A stretch of DNA of 58,619 nucleotides. It comes from Actinomycetota bacterium. GTDB lineage: Bacteria > Actinomycetota > Acidimicrobiia > Acidimicrobiales > Ilumatobacteraceae. Of this stretch, positions 51,497 to 58,619 are shown one piece after another. The translations under genes were made by a program, and so were the position numbers. The stretch spans positions 1 to 58,619 of the forward strand of contig WLMZ01000009.1 in the NCBI GenBank assembly GCA_009726095.1, written 5' to 3'. How positions within the stretch are numbered: the first letter of the stretch is position 1; the number at the start of each line of letters is the position of its first letter. The notes under the pieces are model-generated. The model was given only the letters and a program-made list of their open reading frames with translations. It had not been told where the DNA came from and did no database searches.

Positions 51497-52257
51497 GTGT
51501 GCCACAGCGGCCGCCGGCGCCCGGTCACATCGCCCTGGTCGGTGCCGGCCCCGGCGATGCAGAACTGCTCACGCTGAAAGCGGCCCGGCTGTTGGCCGAG
51601 GCCGATGTGGTCGTGTACGACGCGCTGGTCAGTAGCGACGTGCTCGCCCTGGCATCGCCGCAGGCCGAACTCATCGATGTCGGCAAGCGGCCCGGGCAGA
51701 GCATCGCCCAGGACCTCATCAACGTGTTGCTCGTGCGCCTGGCGCGCACGGGTCGACGGGTGGTGCGACTCAAGGGCGGCGACCCGTTCGTCTTCGGGCG
51801 TGGTGGCGAGGAGGCCGTGGCATTGGCGGCCGAGGGCATTGCCTGCGAGATCGTGCCCGGCATCACCTCGGCCGTTGCGGCTCCTGCCGCTGCCGGTATT
51901 CCCGTGACGCACCGCTCGCTGGCGGCGATGTTCACCGTGGTCACCGGCCACCGTCAGCACGGCGAGACCCCGGTGAACTGGGCAGCGCTGGCCCAGGCAG
52001 GCGGCACCATCGTGGTGCTGATGGGCGTTGCCGAACGCGGCGTCATCGCCGATGCGTTGATGGCGGGTGGCATGGCCCCCGACACCCCGGTTGCGGCCAT
52101 CCGCAGGGCCACAACGGCCGATCAGGTGGTGGGTCGCTGCCGTGTCGATCAACTCGCTGTGATGACGGTGGAGTCTCCGGCAACGCTGGTGATCGGAGCG
52201 GTTGCCGCGTTAAACGTCTGTGAGCTCGTCTCCGGCGCCGCCTACGCTGTTGGGTGA
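51493..52257 (+). CDS. cobA: Uroporphyrinogen-III C-methyltransferase
   Basis: 254-residue SAM enzyme that methylates uroporphyrinogen III at C2 and C7 to precorrin-2. It has VGAGPGDAELLTLKAARLL, VVRLKGGDPFVFGRGGEE and VPGITSAVAAPAAAGIPVTHR. With the divergent dehydrogenase it makes sirohydrochlorin for siroheme; the final ferrochelatase and the sulfite reductase are not in the window. The GTG start overlaps the cysN stop. Confidence 0.95.
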   Translation: MSVPQRPPAPGHIALVGAGPGDAELLTLKAARLLAEADVVVYDALVSSDVLALASPQAELIDVGKRPGQSIAQDLINVLLVRLARTGRRVVRLKGGDPFVFGRGGEEAVALAAEGIACEIVPGITSAVAAPAAAGIPVTHRSLAAMFTVVTGHRQHGETPVNWAALAQAGGTIVVLMGVAERGVIADALMAGGMAPDTPVAAIRRATTADQVVGRCRVDQLAVMTVESPATLVIGAVAALNVCELVSGAAYAVG

Positions 52258-53624
52258 TGCTGAGCCTCTACGACACCGCCACCCAGACTGTGCGCCCACT
52301 CGCGATGCGCGAGCCCGGCAAGCTGAGCATCTACCTGTGCGGGCCCACCGTGTACGGGCCGCCGCACCTCGGCCACGGACGCGCCACGCTCGTCTACGAC
52401 GTGTTGCGTCGTTATCTCACCTGGACGGGCATCGACGTGCGCCTCGTCAGCAACATCACCGACATCGACGACAAGATCATCGATCGAGCGGCGCGCGAGA
52501 ACCGGCCATGGCAGGAGATCACGCACCGCTGCGAGGACGTGTGGTTTCAGGCCATGGCCGGCCTGAACGTGCAACGCCCCACCGACGTGCCCCACGCCAC
52601 CGACTACGTCGACCAGATGGTGTCCATGATCGGCCAACTCATCGAGAAGGGCCGGGCCTACCCCACCGCCGATGGCGTGTACCTCAGCGTGGAGACCGTC
52701 GACGACTATGGCCTGCTGGCCAACCAGAACCTGCACGATCTCGTCGCCGGTGGCGGCGACCGCGAGGTGTTCGGCGCAGAGAACAAGCGCCACCCGGCCG
52801 ATTTCGCGCTGTGGAAGATCAGCAAGCCGGGCGAGCCGAGCTGGCCTGCGCCGTGGGGCGCTGGCCGTCCCGGCTGGCACAGCGAGTGTGTGGTGATGAG
52901 CCTCGATCTGCTCGGTGAGGGATTCGACCTGCACTGCGGGGGCATGGATCTGAAGTTCCCGCATCACGAGAACGAGCGTGCCCAGGCCGTTGCGCTGGGC
53001 AAGCGGTTCGCGAACCACTGGATGCACAACGGGTTCGTCGTCGATGCCGAGGGCGAGAAGATGTCGAAGAGCCTCGGCAACGTCGCCAACCTGCTCGACC
53101 TGATCGAGCACTACGACGCCCGTGCGTACCGCATGCTGTTGTTGCAGACGCACTATCGCGGGCCCGTGCGTGTTGGGCAGGACAACATCGATGCTTCTGT
53201 CAAGGCGTTGGCGGGCCTCGATTCCTTTGCCGCCCGCACTGCGCTGGCCATGTCAGACCCCGCCGTGTTCGCTGATGCAGAGGTGCTCGAGCGGTTCCGC
53301 AACCGAATGGACGACGACCTCGACACACCCAATGCCATGGGGTTGCTGTTCGACACGGTGCGCCAGGCCAACGCCGCGCTCGATGCCGGCGACACCGCCT
53401 CGGCCGGATCATTGGCGGCAGCGGTTCACGAGATGTGCATGGGCCTCGGACTGGTGCTCAAGACCGAGGGCGATGTGCCCGCCGAGGTGGCCGCCACGGT
53501 TGCAGCGCTCGACGCCGCACGCGCAGCGAAGGATTTTGCCACGGCCGACGCCCTACGCGCCCGGCTGCAGGCCGACGGTTGGCAGGTCGAGACCACCAAG
53601 CAGGGCACATCCGTCAGGCGCTGA
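52257..53624 (+). CDS. cysS: Cysteinyl-tRNA synthetase
   Basis: 455-residue class I synthetase. The first zinc Cys is in IYLCGPTVYGPPHLGHGRA (HLGH as HIGH), GWHSEC and HHENERAQ complete the zinc site, and the KMSKS motif is EKMSKSLGN. The first motif reads CGPTVYGPPHLGH and not the mycothiol ligase MshC pattern, and the full C-terminal DALR-like domain is present, so this is CysS. ATG 52257 shares one base with the cobA stop; GTG 52254 is an alternative. A TACGCT hexamer at 52243-52248 may give it a promoter inside cobA. Confidence 0.95.
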   Translation: MLSLYDTATQTVRPLAMREPGKLSIYLCGPTVYGPPHLGHGRATLVYDVLRRYLTWTGIDVRLVSNITDIDDKIIDRAARENRPWQEITHRCEDVWFQAMAGLNVQRPTDVPHATDYVDQMVSMIGQLIEKGRAYPTADGVYLSVETVDDYGLLANQNLHDLVAGGGDREVFGAENKRHPADFALWKISKPGEPSWPAPWGAGRPGWHSECVVMSLDLLGEGFDLHCGGMDLKFPHHENERAQAVALGKRFANHWMHNGFVVDAEGEKMSKSLGNVANLLDLIEHYDARAYRMLLLQTHYRGPVRVGQDNIDASVKALAGLDSFAARTALAMSDPAVFADAEVLERFRNRMDDDLDTPNAMGLLFDTVRQANAALDAGDTASAGSLAAAVHEMCMGLGLVLKTEGDVPAEVAATVAALDAARAAKDFATADALRARLQADGWQVETTKQGTSVRR

Positions 53625-53671
53625 TTCCAGGCGGCGACACGACACGACTTGGGATGTTGGGTTTGCCTCCT

Positions 53672-53676
53672 TGGAG
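53672..53676 (+). promoter_or_regulatory. Ribosome-binding site GGAGG of the MFS transporter gene
   Basis: GGAGG is 9 bases before a TTG at 53686 and 18 before a GTG at 53695, so it favours the TTG. It is preceded by CCTCC two bases away, so the site could be masked in a small hairpin. Confidence 0.5.
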
Positions 53677-53685
53677 GTGGCACGA

Positions 53686-54855
53686 TTGACCACCGTGTCC
53701 AGTACTGACTCAATCCCCCGAACCCCGCTGCCCCGCGGGTTCTGGGTCATCTGGACCACAGTCGCGCTCGATCTGGTCGGCTTCGGGATCGTCGCCCCGA
53801 TCCTTGGTCGCTACGCCGAGCGATTCGGGGCCAACCCGTTCACCGTCGGGCTGTTGTTCGCCTCGTTCTCCCTGGCCCAGTTCGTGTGTTCTCCGCTGCT
53901 CGGCAGACTCAGCGATCGTGTCGGTCGCAAGCCGATCATCCTGTTGTCGTTGTTCGGTACGGCGATTGGCAGCGTCATCACTGGCGCCGCCGGAGCGCTG
54001 TGGGTGCTGTTCCTCGGGCGCATCATCGATGGCGCCTCGGGCGCCAGCGTGTCGGTGGCCCAGGGCGCGGTGTCCGACATCGTCGAGCCGAAGGATCGGC
54101 CGCGTGCGTTCGGCCTCTTGGGTGCGGCGTTCGGTGTCGGCTTCGTGTTCGGTCCGGCGCTCGGTGCGCTGTCGGCACTTCGTGGGCCGCACCTGCCGTT
54201 TTACATCGCCGGTGCGGTGGCATTCATCAACGGCTGCGTGGCCATCGTTCGCCTGCCCGAGACCCATCAGCACCGTGGCCCCCGACACGTCGGCGAGAAG
54301 TCGGTGCACTCTGCAGACCTGTGGCGCCTCGTCACGGTTGCTTTCATCGCCGTTGCAGCGTTCAGCGGGTTCGAGGCCACGTTCGCTCTGCTGGCCGAGC
54401 GCCGTTTCTCGCTCGACGAGGGCGGTATCGCTGTGGTGTTCGTGTGCATCGGCGTGTTCCTGGTGGTGGTGCAGGGTGGTCTCATCCGGCCCATCGGGGC
54501 CAAGCTGGGCGTGCGCGGATCGGTATCGGTCGGTCTGGCGTTGAATGCCGTCGGCCTGCTCATACTCGCCTTCGCCAAGGAATGGGCGATCCTGATACCT
54601 GCGCTGGTGCTGCTCACCCTCGGACAGGGGCTGACCACGCCGAACTTCACCGCGATGGTCACCGAAGGGGTCGCCCCCCGACAACGTGGTGAAGCGCTCG
54701 GCTTCCAACAGAGCGGTTCGGCGCTCGCCCGTGTGCTCGGTCCTGCGCTGGCGGGCTTCCTGTTCCACCATGCGGGCATCCCGACGCCCTACCTCGTCGC
54801 CGCGGCGATGTGTGGATTGGGGCTGGCCACGCTGAGTTGGAGACGCAGGGCGTGA
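53686..54855 (+). CDS. Major facilitator superfamily transporter (drug:H+ antiporter-like)
   Basis: About 389-residue membrane protein with roughly 12 transmembrane helices. The MFS motif A is LGRLSDRVGRKPI between helices 2 and 3, LDLVGFGIVAPILG in helix 1 resembles the TetA-type DHA1 family, and IDGASGASVSVAQGAVSDIV contains the helix 4-5 signature. Substrates cannot be predicted. The start (TTG 53686 by ribosome-binding site, or GTG 53695) is uncertain. The stop overlaps the GTG of the acyltransferase gene. Confidence 0.88.
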   Translation: MTTVSSTDSIPRTPLPRGFWVIWTTVALDLVGFGIVAPILGRYAERFGANPFTVGLLFASFSLAQFVCSPLLGRLSDRVGRKPIILLSLFGTAIGSVITGAAGALWVLFLGRIIDGASGASVSVAQGAVSDIVEPKDRPRAFGLLGAAFGVGFVFGPALGALSALRGPHLPFYIAGAVAFINGCVAIVRLPETHQHRGPRHVGEKSVHSADLWRLVTVAFIAVAAFSGFEATFALLAERRFSLDEGGIAVVFVCIGVFLVVVQGGLIRPIGAKLGVRGSVSVGLALNAVGLLILAFAKEWAILIPALVLLTLGQGLTTPNFTAMVTEGVAPRQRGEALGFQQSGSALARVLGPALAGFLFHHAGIPTPYLVAAAMCGLGLATLSWRRRA

Positions 54856-56987
54856 CTCAGGAGTCTGTCGACCCTCCTGCGCTCGGGCGCCTTGCTGAGT
54901 TGGACAGGCGATGGGTGCCCTCAGGCACGGTCGAGTTCGATGTGACACGACCGAACAAGATGGGATACCAGCCGGGCCTCGATGGCCTGCGCGCCATCAG
55001 CGTGATCGCAGTGATCCTGTATCACGCAGGCCTGCCGTGGATGCAGGGTGGCTTCTTCGGCGTCGAGGTGTTCTTCGTGGTGTCGGGCTACCTGATCACG
55101 TCGCTGTTGCTCGACGAACGTGCGCAGAACAACCGGGTGAGTCTCGGCCAGTTCTGGTTGCGCCGGGCCCGTCGCCTGCTGCCGGCGCTGTTCACCATGC
55201 TCGTTGCGGTGGCACTGTGGGCGAGCCTGTTCGGCACGGCCGAGCAGCAGTCCACGCTGAAGCGCGACCTGCCGTGGTCGATCCTCTATGTCAGCAACTG
55301 GGGCCAGATCCTGGGTAAGGCGCCGTACTTCGCCTCGGTCGACCCGCCGCTGCTGCGTCATCTGTGGTCGCTCGCCGTCGAGGAGCAGTGGTACCTGATC
55401 TGGCCGTTGGTGTTCGTCGGCGCCATGGCCGTTGGTGCCGGGCGGCTGCGGTCGCGCGGTGTCGCCTTCGCAGCGGCGTCACTTTCGTTGATGGTCCTCA
55501 TGTACGTGCTGCATGCCACCACCCCGGCGAGCGGCACCATCTCGCTGCTCGGCCATCAGGCCAACCGCACCAACTTCATGTACCTCAGCACGGTCACCCG
55601 GGCCAGCGGGCTGCTGCTCGGGGCGTCGTGCGCGTTCGTGTGGCGGCCGTGGCGCAACAGTCGGCCGATGCGCAAGTTCGGTACGCGTCTTGACCCCATC
55701 GGCGCCGCTGCGGTCACGTTGCTGGTCTGCATCATGAGCGTTGCGGCCCTGACCGACGGGTACGTCTATCAATGGTTGCTGGCTGTGGTGTCGGTGCTAT
55801 CGATGGTGGCGATCGCCGTGGTGGTTCACCCCGATGCCAGCGGTTTCCGTGCGATCATGGGCTGGCGGCCGCTGGTCGAGATCGGCCGGCGTTCGTACGG
55901 GCTGTACCTGTGGCACTGGCCGATCTTCGTGTTCGGGCACGTCTACCACTCGGGCAGCTACCCGCGTCTGGTGCTCGGTGGGCTGGCGACGGTTGCCGTC
56001 TCGGAGGCGTGCTACCGGTATGTGGAGACCCCCATCCGCCAGGGTGTCCTGCGGCGCTGGCTGCGTGACCAACGCGCTGCGATCGGCGGCGACCGGGCCC
56101 GACGTGTTCGGGTCACCGCTGCGGCGGTGAGTGCTGTCGCAGTGGTGGTCGTGGGGCTGGGGTTGTTCTACGCATCAGTCGATCGGTTCGACCCCGCTGC
56201 GGGTGGTACCGATGCTTCATTCGTGGTGCCCGTCGGCAGTGCGCCCAGCGTGCAGTCCACCCCGGCCAGCAACGTAGCGGCAACCACGACCACGCTGGCG
56301 ACACTGCCGCGCCGGCTCACGGTGGTCGGCGATTCTCAGGCGCATTCACTGGTCATCAACAAACCTGCTGGCCTCGAGACCACCTTCACGGTCAGCGACG
56401 GTTCTGTCGAGGGATGCGGCGTGTACGACACCGGTACGGTCGTGTCGGCTCGCACCAGCTTCAGGCGCGCGTTCGGCAATTGCGTCGGGTGGGCTGCGAA
56501 ATGGGGAGCTGCCGCATCAGCGGCACGGGCGCAGGTGGCGCTGGTGGTGATCGGTGCGTGGGACGTGTTCGACCTGAAGCTTGCCGATCGGACACTGGTG
56601 TTCGCCACACCAGAGGCCGATGCGTACTACCTCGCCCAACTGCAGACGGGCATCGACGCCCTGAAAGCGGCGGGGGCCCACGTGGCGCTGCTCGAGGTTG
56701 CGTGCATGCGCCCCAAGGACGTGAAGGGCGCTGGTGTGCCGGCACTCCCCGAGCGCGGCGACGATGCCCGTACCGGTCACGTGAACGACCTGCTGCGCAC
56801 AGCGGCGGCTGCCGATCCGACGCATGTGAGCTTCGTGACAGGACCCACCGAGTGGTGCCACGACGCAGCAATCAGCGCCGACCTCGGCTACCGCTGGGAC
56901 GGTGTGCACGTGTTCAAGCCGGGGGCAAACCTGATCTTCGAGACGATCGCACCCGCCCTGTTGCGTATCCCGGTTCCTGCCGATTAG
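54852..56987 (+). CDS. OafA/YrhL-type membrane acyltransferase with C-terminal SGNH domain
   Basis: 711-residue two-domain protein. The first 400 residues are an acyltransferase-3 membrane domain: YQPGLDGLRAISVIAVILYH carries the conserved Arg and His, FFGVEVFFVVSGYLIT and LWSLAVEEQWYLIWPL follow, and about ten helices are present. After a Thr/Ser/Ala linker, residues about 500-711 form an SGNH domain: the Ser is in VVGDSQAHS and the Asp-His pair in WDGVHVFKPGA. Such enzymes O-acetylate exported glycans or peptidoglycan. GTG 54852 overlaps the MFS stop; ATG 54960 is an alternative start. Confidence 0.9.
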   Translation: MTQESVDPPALGRLAELDRRWVPSGTVEFDVTRPNKMGYQPGLDGLRAISVIAVILYHAGLPWMQGGFFGVEVFFVVSGYLITSLLLDERAQNNRVSLGQFWLRRARRLLPALFTMLVAVALWASLFGTAEQQSTLKRDLPWSILYVSNWGQILGKAPYFASVDPPLLRHLWSLAVEEQWYLIWPLVFVGAMAVGAGRLRSRGVAFAAASLSLMVLMYVLHATTPASGTISLLGHQANRTNFMYLSTVTRASGLLLGASCAFVWRPWRNSRPMRKFGTRLDPIGAAAVTLLVCIMSVAALTDGYVYQWLLAVVSVLSMVAIAVVVHPDASGFRAIMGWRPLVEIGRRSYGLYLWHWPIFVFGHVYHSGSYPRLVLGGLATVAVSEACYRYVETPIRQGVLRRWLRDQRAAIGGDRARRVRVTAAAVSAVAVVVVGLGLFYASVDRFDPAAGGTDASFVVPVGSAPSVQSTPASNVAATTTTLATLPRRLTVVGDSQAHSLVINKPAGLETTFTVSDGSVEGCGVYDTGTVVSARTSFRRAFGNCVGWAAKWGAAASAARAQVALVVIGAWDVFDLKLADRTLVFATPEADAYYLAQLQTGIDALKAAGAHVALLEVACMRPKDVKGAGVPALPERGDDARTGHVNDLLRTAAAADPTHVSFVTGPTEWCHDAAISADLGYRWDGVHVFKPGANLIFETIAPALLRIPVPAD

Positions 56988-58619
56988 TCACGCGCTGCGG
57001 CGGTGCATGGTCCGGCGCTGCACACGTCGATCAGGGTGTCGTCGAACAGGAACGCTGCCTTCTGCCTGCGCACGGTGGCATCCGCGCGGGGGTCCTCGTG
57101 CGAATCGCGTCCGGTTGACGGCGGGACGCCGTCGATCGGGATGGGATCGCTGCCACTGTCCCAGATGATGATGCCCGAGCCCGTGCTGGGGTAGGTGATT
57201 GCGTCGAGGCCCCAACCCGGTGTGACCTCGCGACTGCGGCCGGTTGCAGCGACGGGGCGATTGATGGGCAGGCCGAGGGTGCGCGCCGCCACCATCGCCG
57301 ACAGCTCGCTGACCTGCCAATCGCCGAAGGCCACATCGAACAGCACCGTCTTGGCCGGAGTGCCGGCATATGGGCTGGCGATGAGGTGCTGCACGTAGCC
57401 GCCGCCCTCACCACGGTCCCACAGCATCTGTAGCACGCTGGTGAGCACCATGCGATCGAGGTCGTTGGGGTAGGCGGGCGTGAAGAACGCCTCGTACTTC
57501 GCGAAGTCGACGCTGCGCGGGAGCAGCAGGCTGTAGTTGATGCCGGTGACGCCGAGTACGGCGCGTTCGATGTCTGGTGACACGGCCGCCAGCATGATGC
57601 CCATGATGCCGCCCTGGCTGTTGCCGTCGTAGTCAAGGTGAGCGGTGTCGATCATCAGGCTGCCGTCGGCGCGCTGCAGCTCGGGTACCGTGGCGAGTCC
57701 GTCGGATCGTGTCATCAACCGGCCAAGGAAGATCTGATTCAGTACGCCCTGCTGTAGGCGGTCGGCAACCGTTGGGAAGCCACCGATGCTGCCCAATGTG
57801 TTGGCTGCGTTGGTGATGTCGTCATCGCTCATGCCGGCCCACTTGGTGGCGCAGAACACGACGTTGTCTTCGTTCGCGAAGGCGCGCACGTTGCCAGCGT
57901 TGATCTCGTCGTTGCTTCCGAGCAGGCCGTGGCCGTATTCCACCAGGTGTGCCGGCGTGGTGGCTGCCGTGGTTGCGGCCGACACGTTGCACATGAAGCC
58001 GACCTCGACCGTGCCGTTTTGTGCGGGGAGCGAGTCCGGTCGTGGGTTGGGTCCGTAGTTGAACCGGTTGCCGGCGCTGCCGTCGTTGGTCAGGAAGTTC
58101 GGCACCGTGTAGGTGCCGATGATCTGCATCGCGATGTTGTCGTCGGTGCCGGTGTTCACCGCGGTCACCCTGAACGCGGGGGCCTTGTCGCCGAGTGTGG
58201 CGAGGGCCTGGTCGCGGATGCTGAGCATGCGTTCGCTGATGTTGCGTTGGCTGGCCACGGTGAAGTCCCAGGCCAGGAACAGATCGGCGCGCGGGATTGC
58301 GGCGGCGTCGAGTTCGCCAAAGGTCTTCTCCATCGCTGGGCGGCGGCCTTCGAGCGCCTCGTTGGCGAGGCGGTCGCGGTAGGCGCGGAACACGGCGCCG
58401 GCTTGAATCGTTGCGTCCGAGGCATCGCGCATGTTGCGCAGCGCAACCACGAAATGGTGGCCTTCCTGCAGCGCCACGGCCGGGTGGATGACCAGTGCCC
58501 GGTCGGCATCGGTGGCCGCCTTGGTGTCGAGCTCGGCCCACAGCGGAACTCGCTCGCCAGAGGTGGTGTCGATCAGCACGACGGTGGCGTTGTCACCCAG
58601 CGAGGCGTTGAGGTCGGTC
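56984..58619 (-). CDS. Large secreted-type serine hydrolase, 5' end outside the window
   Basis: Partial gene: 544 C-terminal residues are visible and the frame is open to the window edge, so the N-terminus is missing. HLVEYGHGLLG resembles an oxyanion loop and the likely nucleophile is in DYDGNSQGGIMG. The family is hard to name; it resembles large extracellular lipase- or esterase-like proteins of environmental actinobacteria and myxobacteria. Cys pairs (residues within FMCNV, VFCATK and DVCSAGPCTA) suggest an exported protein. The TAA stop overlaps the convergent acyltransferase stop by 4 bases. Confidence 0.7.
   Translation of the reverse strand, partial: TDLNASLGDNATVVLIDTTSGERVPLWAELDTKAATDADRALVIHPAVALQEGHHFVVALRNMRDASDATIQAGAVFRAYRDRLANEALEGRRPAMEKTFGELDAAAIPRADLFLAWDFTVASQRNISERMLSIRDQALATLGDKAPAFRVTAVNTGTDDNIAMQIIGTYTVPNFLTNDGSAGNRFNYGPNPRPDSLPAQNGTVEVGFMCNVSAATTAATTPAHLVEYGHGLLGSNDEINAGNVRAFANEDNVVFCATKWAGMSDDDITNAANTLGSIGGFPTVADRLQQGVLNQIFLGRLMTRSDGLATVPELQRADGSLMIDTAHLDYDGNSQGGIMGIMLAAVSPDIERAVLGVTGINYSLLLPRSVDFAKYEAFFTPAYPNDLDRMVLTSVLQMLWDRGEGGGYVQHLIASPYAGTPAKTVLFDVAFGDWQVSELSAMVAARTLGLPINRPVAATGRSREVTPGWGLDAITYPSTGSGIIIWDSGSDPIPIDGVPPSTGRDSHEDPRADATVRRQKAAFLFDDTLIDVCSAGPCTAAARD

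Overview
The window is 58.6 kb of GC-rich, densely coded, single-copy chromosomal DNA. Gene content points to an actinobacterium, most likely class Acidimicrobiia or a close relative. This is an inference from a mycofactocin gene set, NDMA-type alcohol dehydrogenases, a HelD-type RNA polymerase factor, tandem LCP cell-wall ligases, a CIRCE-controlled groESL and a type-2 valyl-tRNA synthetase. I see no rRNA, tRNA, CRISPR array, insertion sequence or phage gene. No stretch longer than about 150 bases lacks a gene.

Layout. (1) 17-11958: a plus-strand housekeeping run. It holds an oversized GlmS-like protein, acpS, the NAD(P)HX repair enzyme, alr, the t6A genes tsaE-tsaB-rimI-tsaD coupled by 4-base overlaps, a THUMP methyltransferase, a dihydrouridine synthase and maf. 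(2) 11944-14117: promoter, CIRCE operator, groES, groEL and a terminator. (3) 14155-18981: small membrane and unknown proteins, a CoA-type Nudix hydrolase, a secreted phospholipase A2, a PLP decarboxylase and an epoxide-hydrolase-like enzyme. (4) 19040-23698: guaA, an NlpC/P60 wall hydrolase, a kinase-like phosphotransferase and a dienelactone hydrolase. (5) 23718-28575 (minus): acyl-CoA synthetase, pirin, SDR and an ABC exporter. (6) 28647-34053 (minus): a tightly packed mycofactocin operon in the order DUF3105, DUF305, mftA, mftB, mftC, plsY, FadH/OYE oxidoreductase. (7) 34140-40398 (plus): HelD, two NDMA-type alcohol dehydrogenases (expected mycofactocin users), a MoxR ATPase and a VWA protein. 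(8) 40538-45318: a lipase-like hydrolase, two LCP proteins and an MscS channel. (9) 45353-53624: valS, siroheme dehydrogenase, then divergently cysH-cysD-cysN-cobA-cysS, a sulfate-assimilation and siroheme unit. (10) 53686-58619: an MFS exporter, an acyltransferase with an SGNH domain and a truncated secreted hydrolase.

The most interesting unit is the mycofactocin locus. The 43-codon precursor gene mftA lies at 32594-32725 on the minus strand and ends in the diagnostic IDGMCGVY core. The maturation genes mftD, mftE and mftF are not in the window, while a PlsY acyltransferase is overlapped directly onto mftC. A few kilobases away and divergent are the two dehydrogenases likely to use the cofactor, with MoxR/VWA proteins that may assist them. 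A second theme is regulatory: many genes have a TAGNNT or TACGNT hexamer exactly 6-7 bases before the start codon, which implies frequent leaderless transcription and helps fix start codons such as the TTG of guaA.
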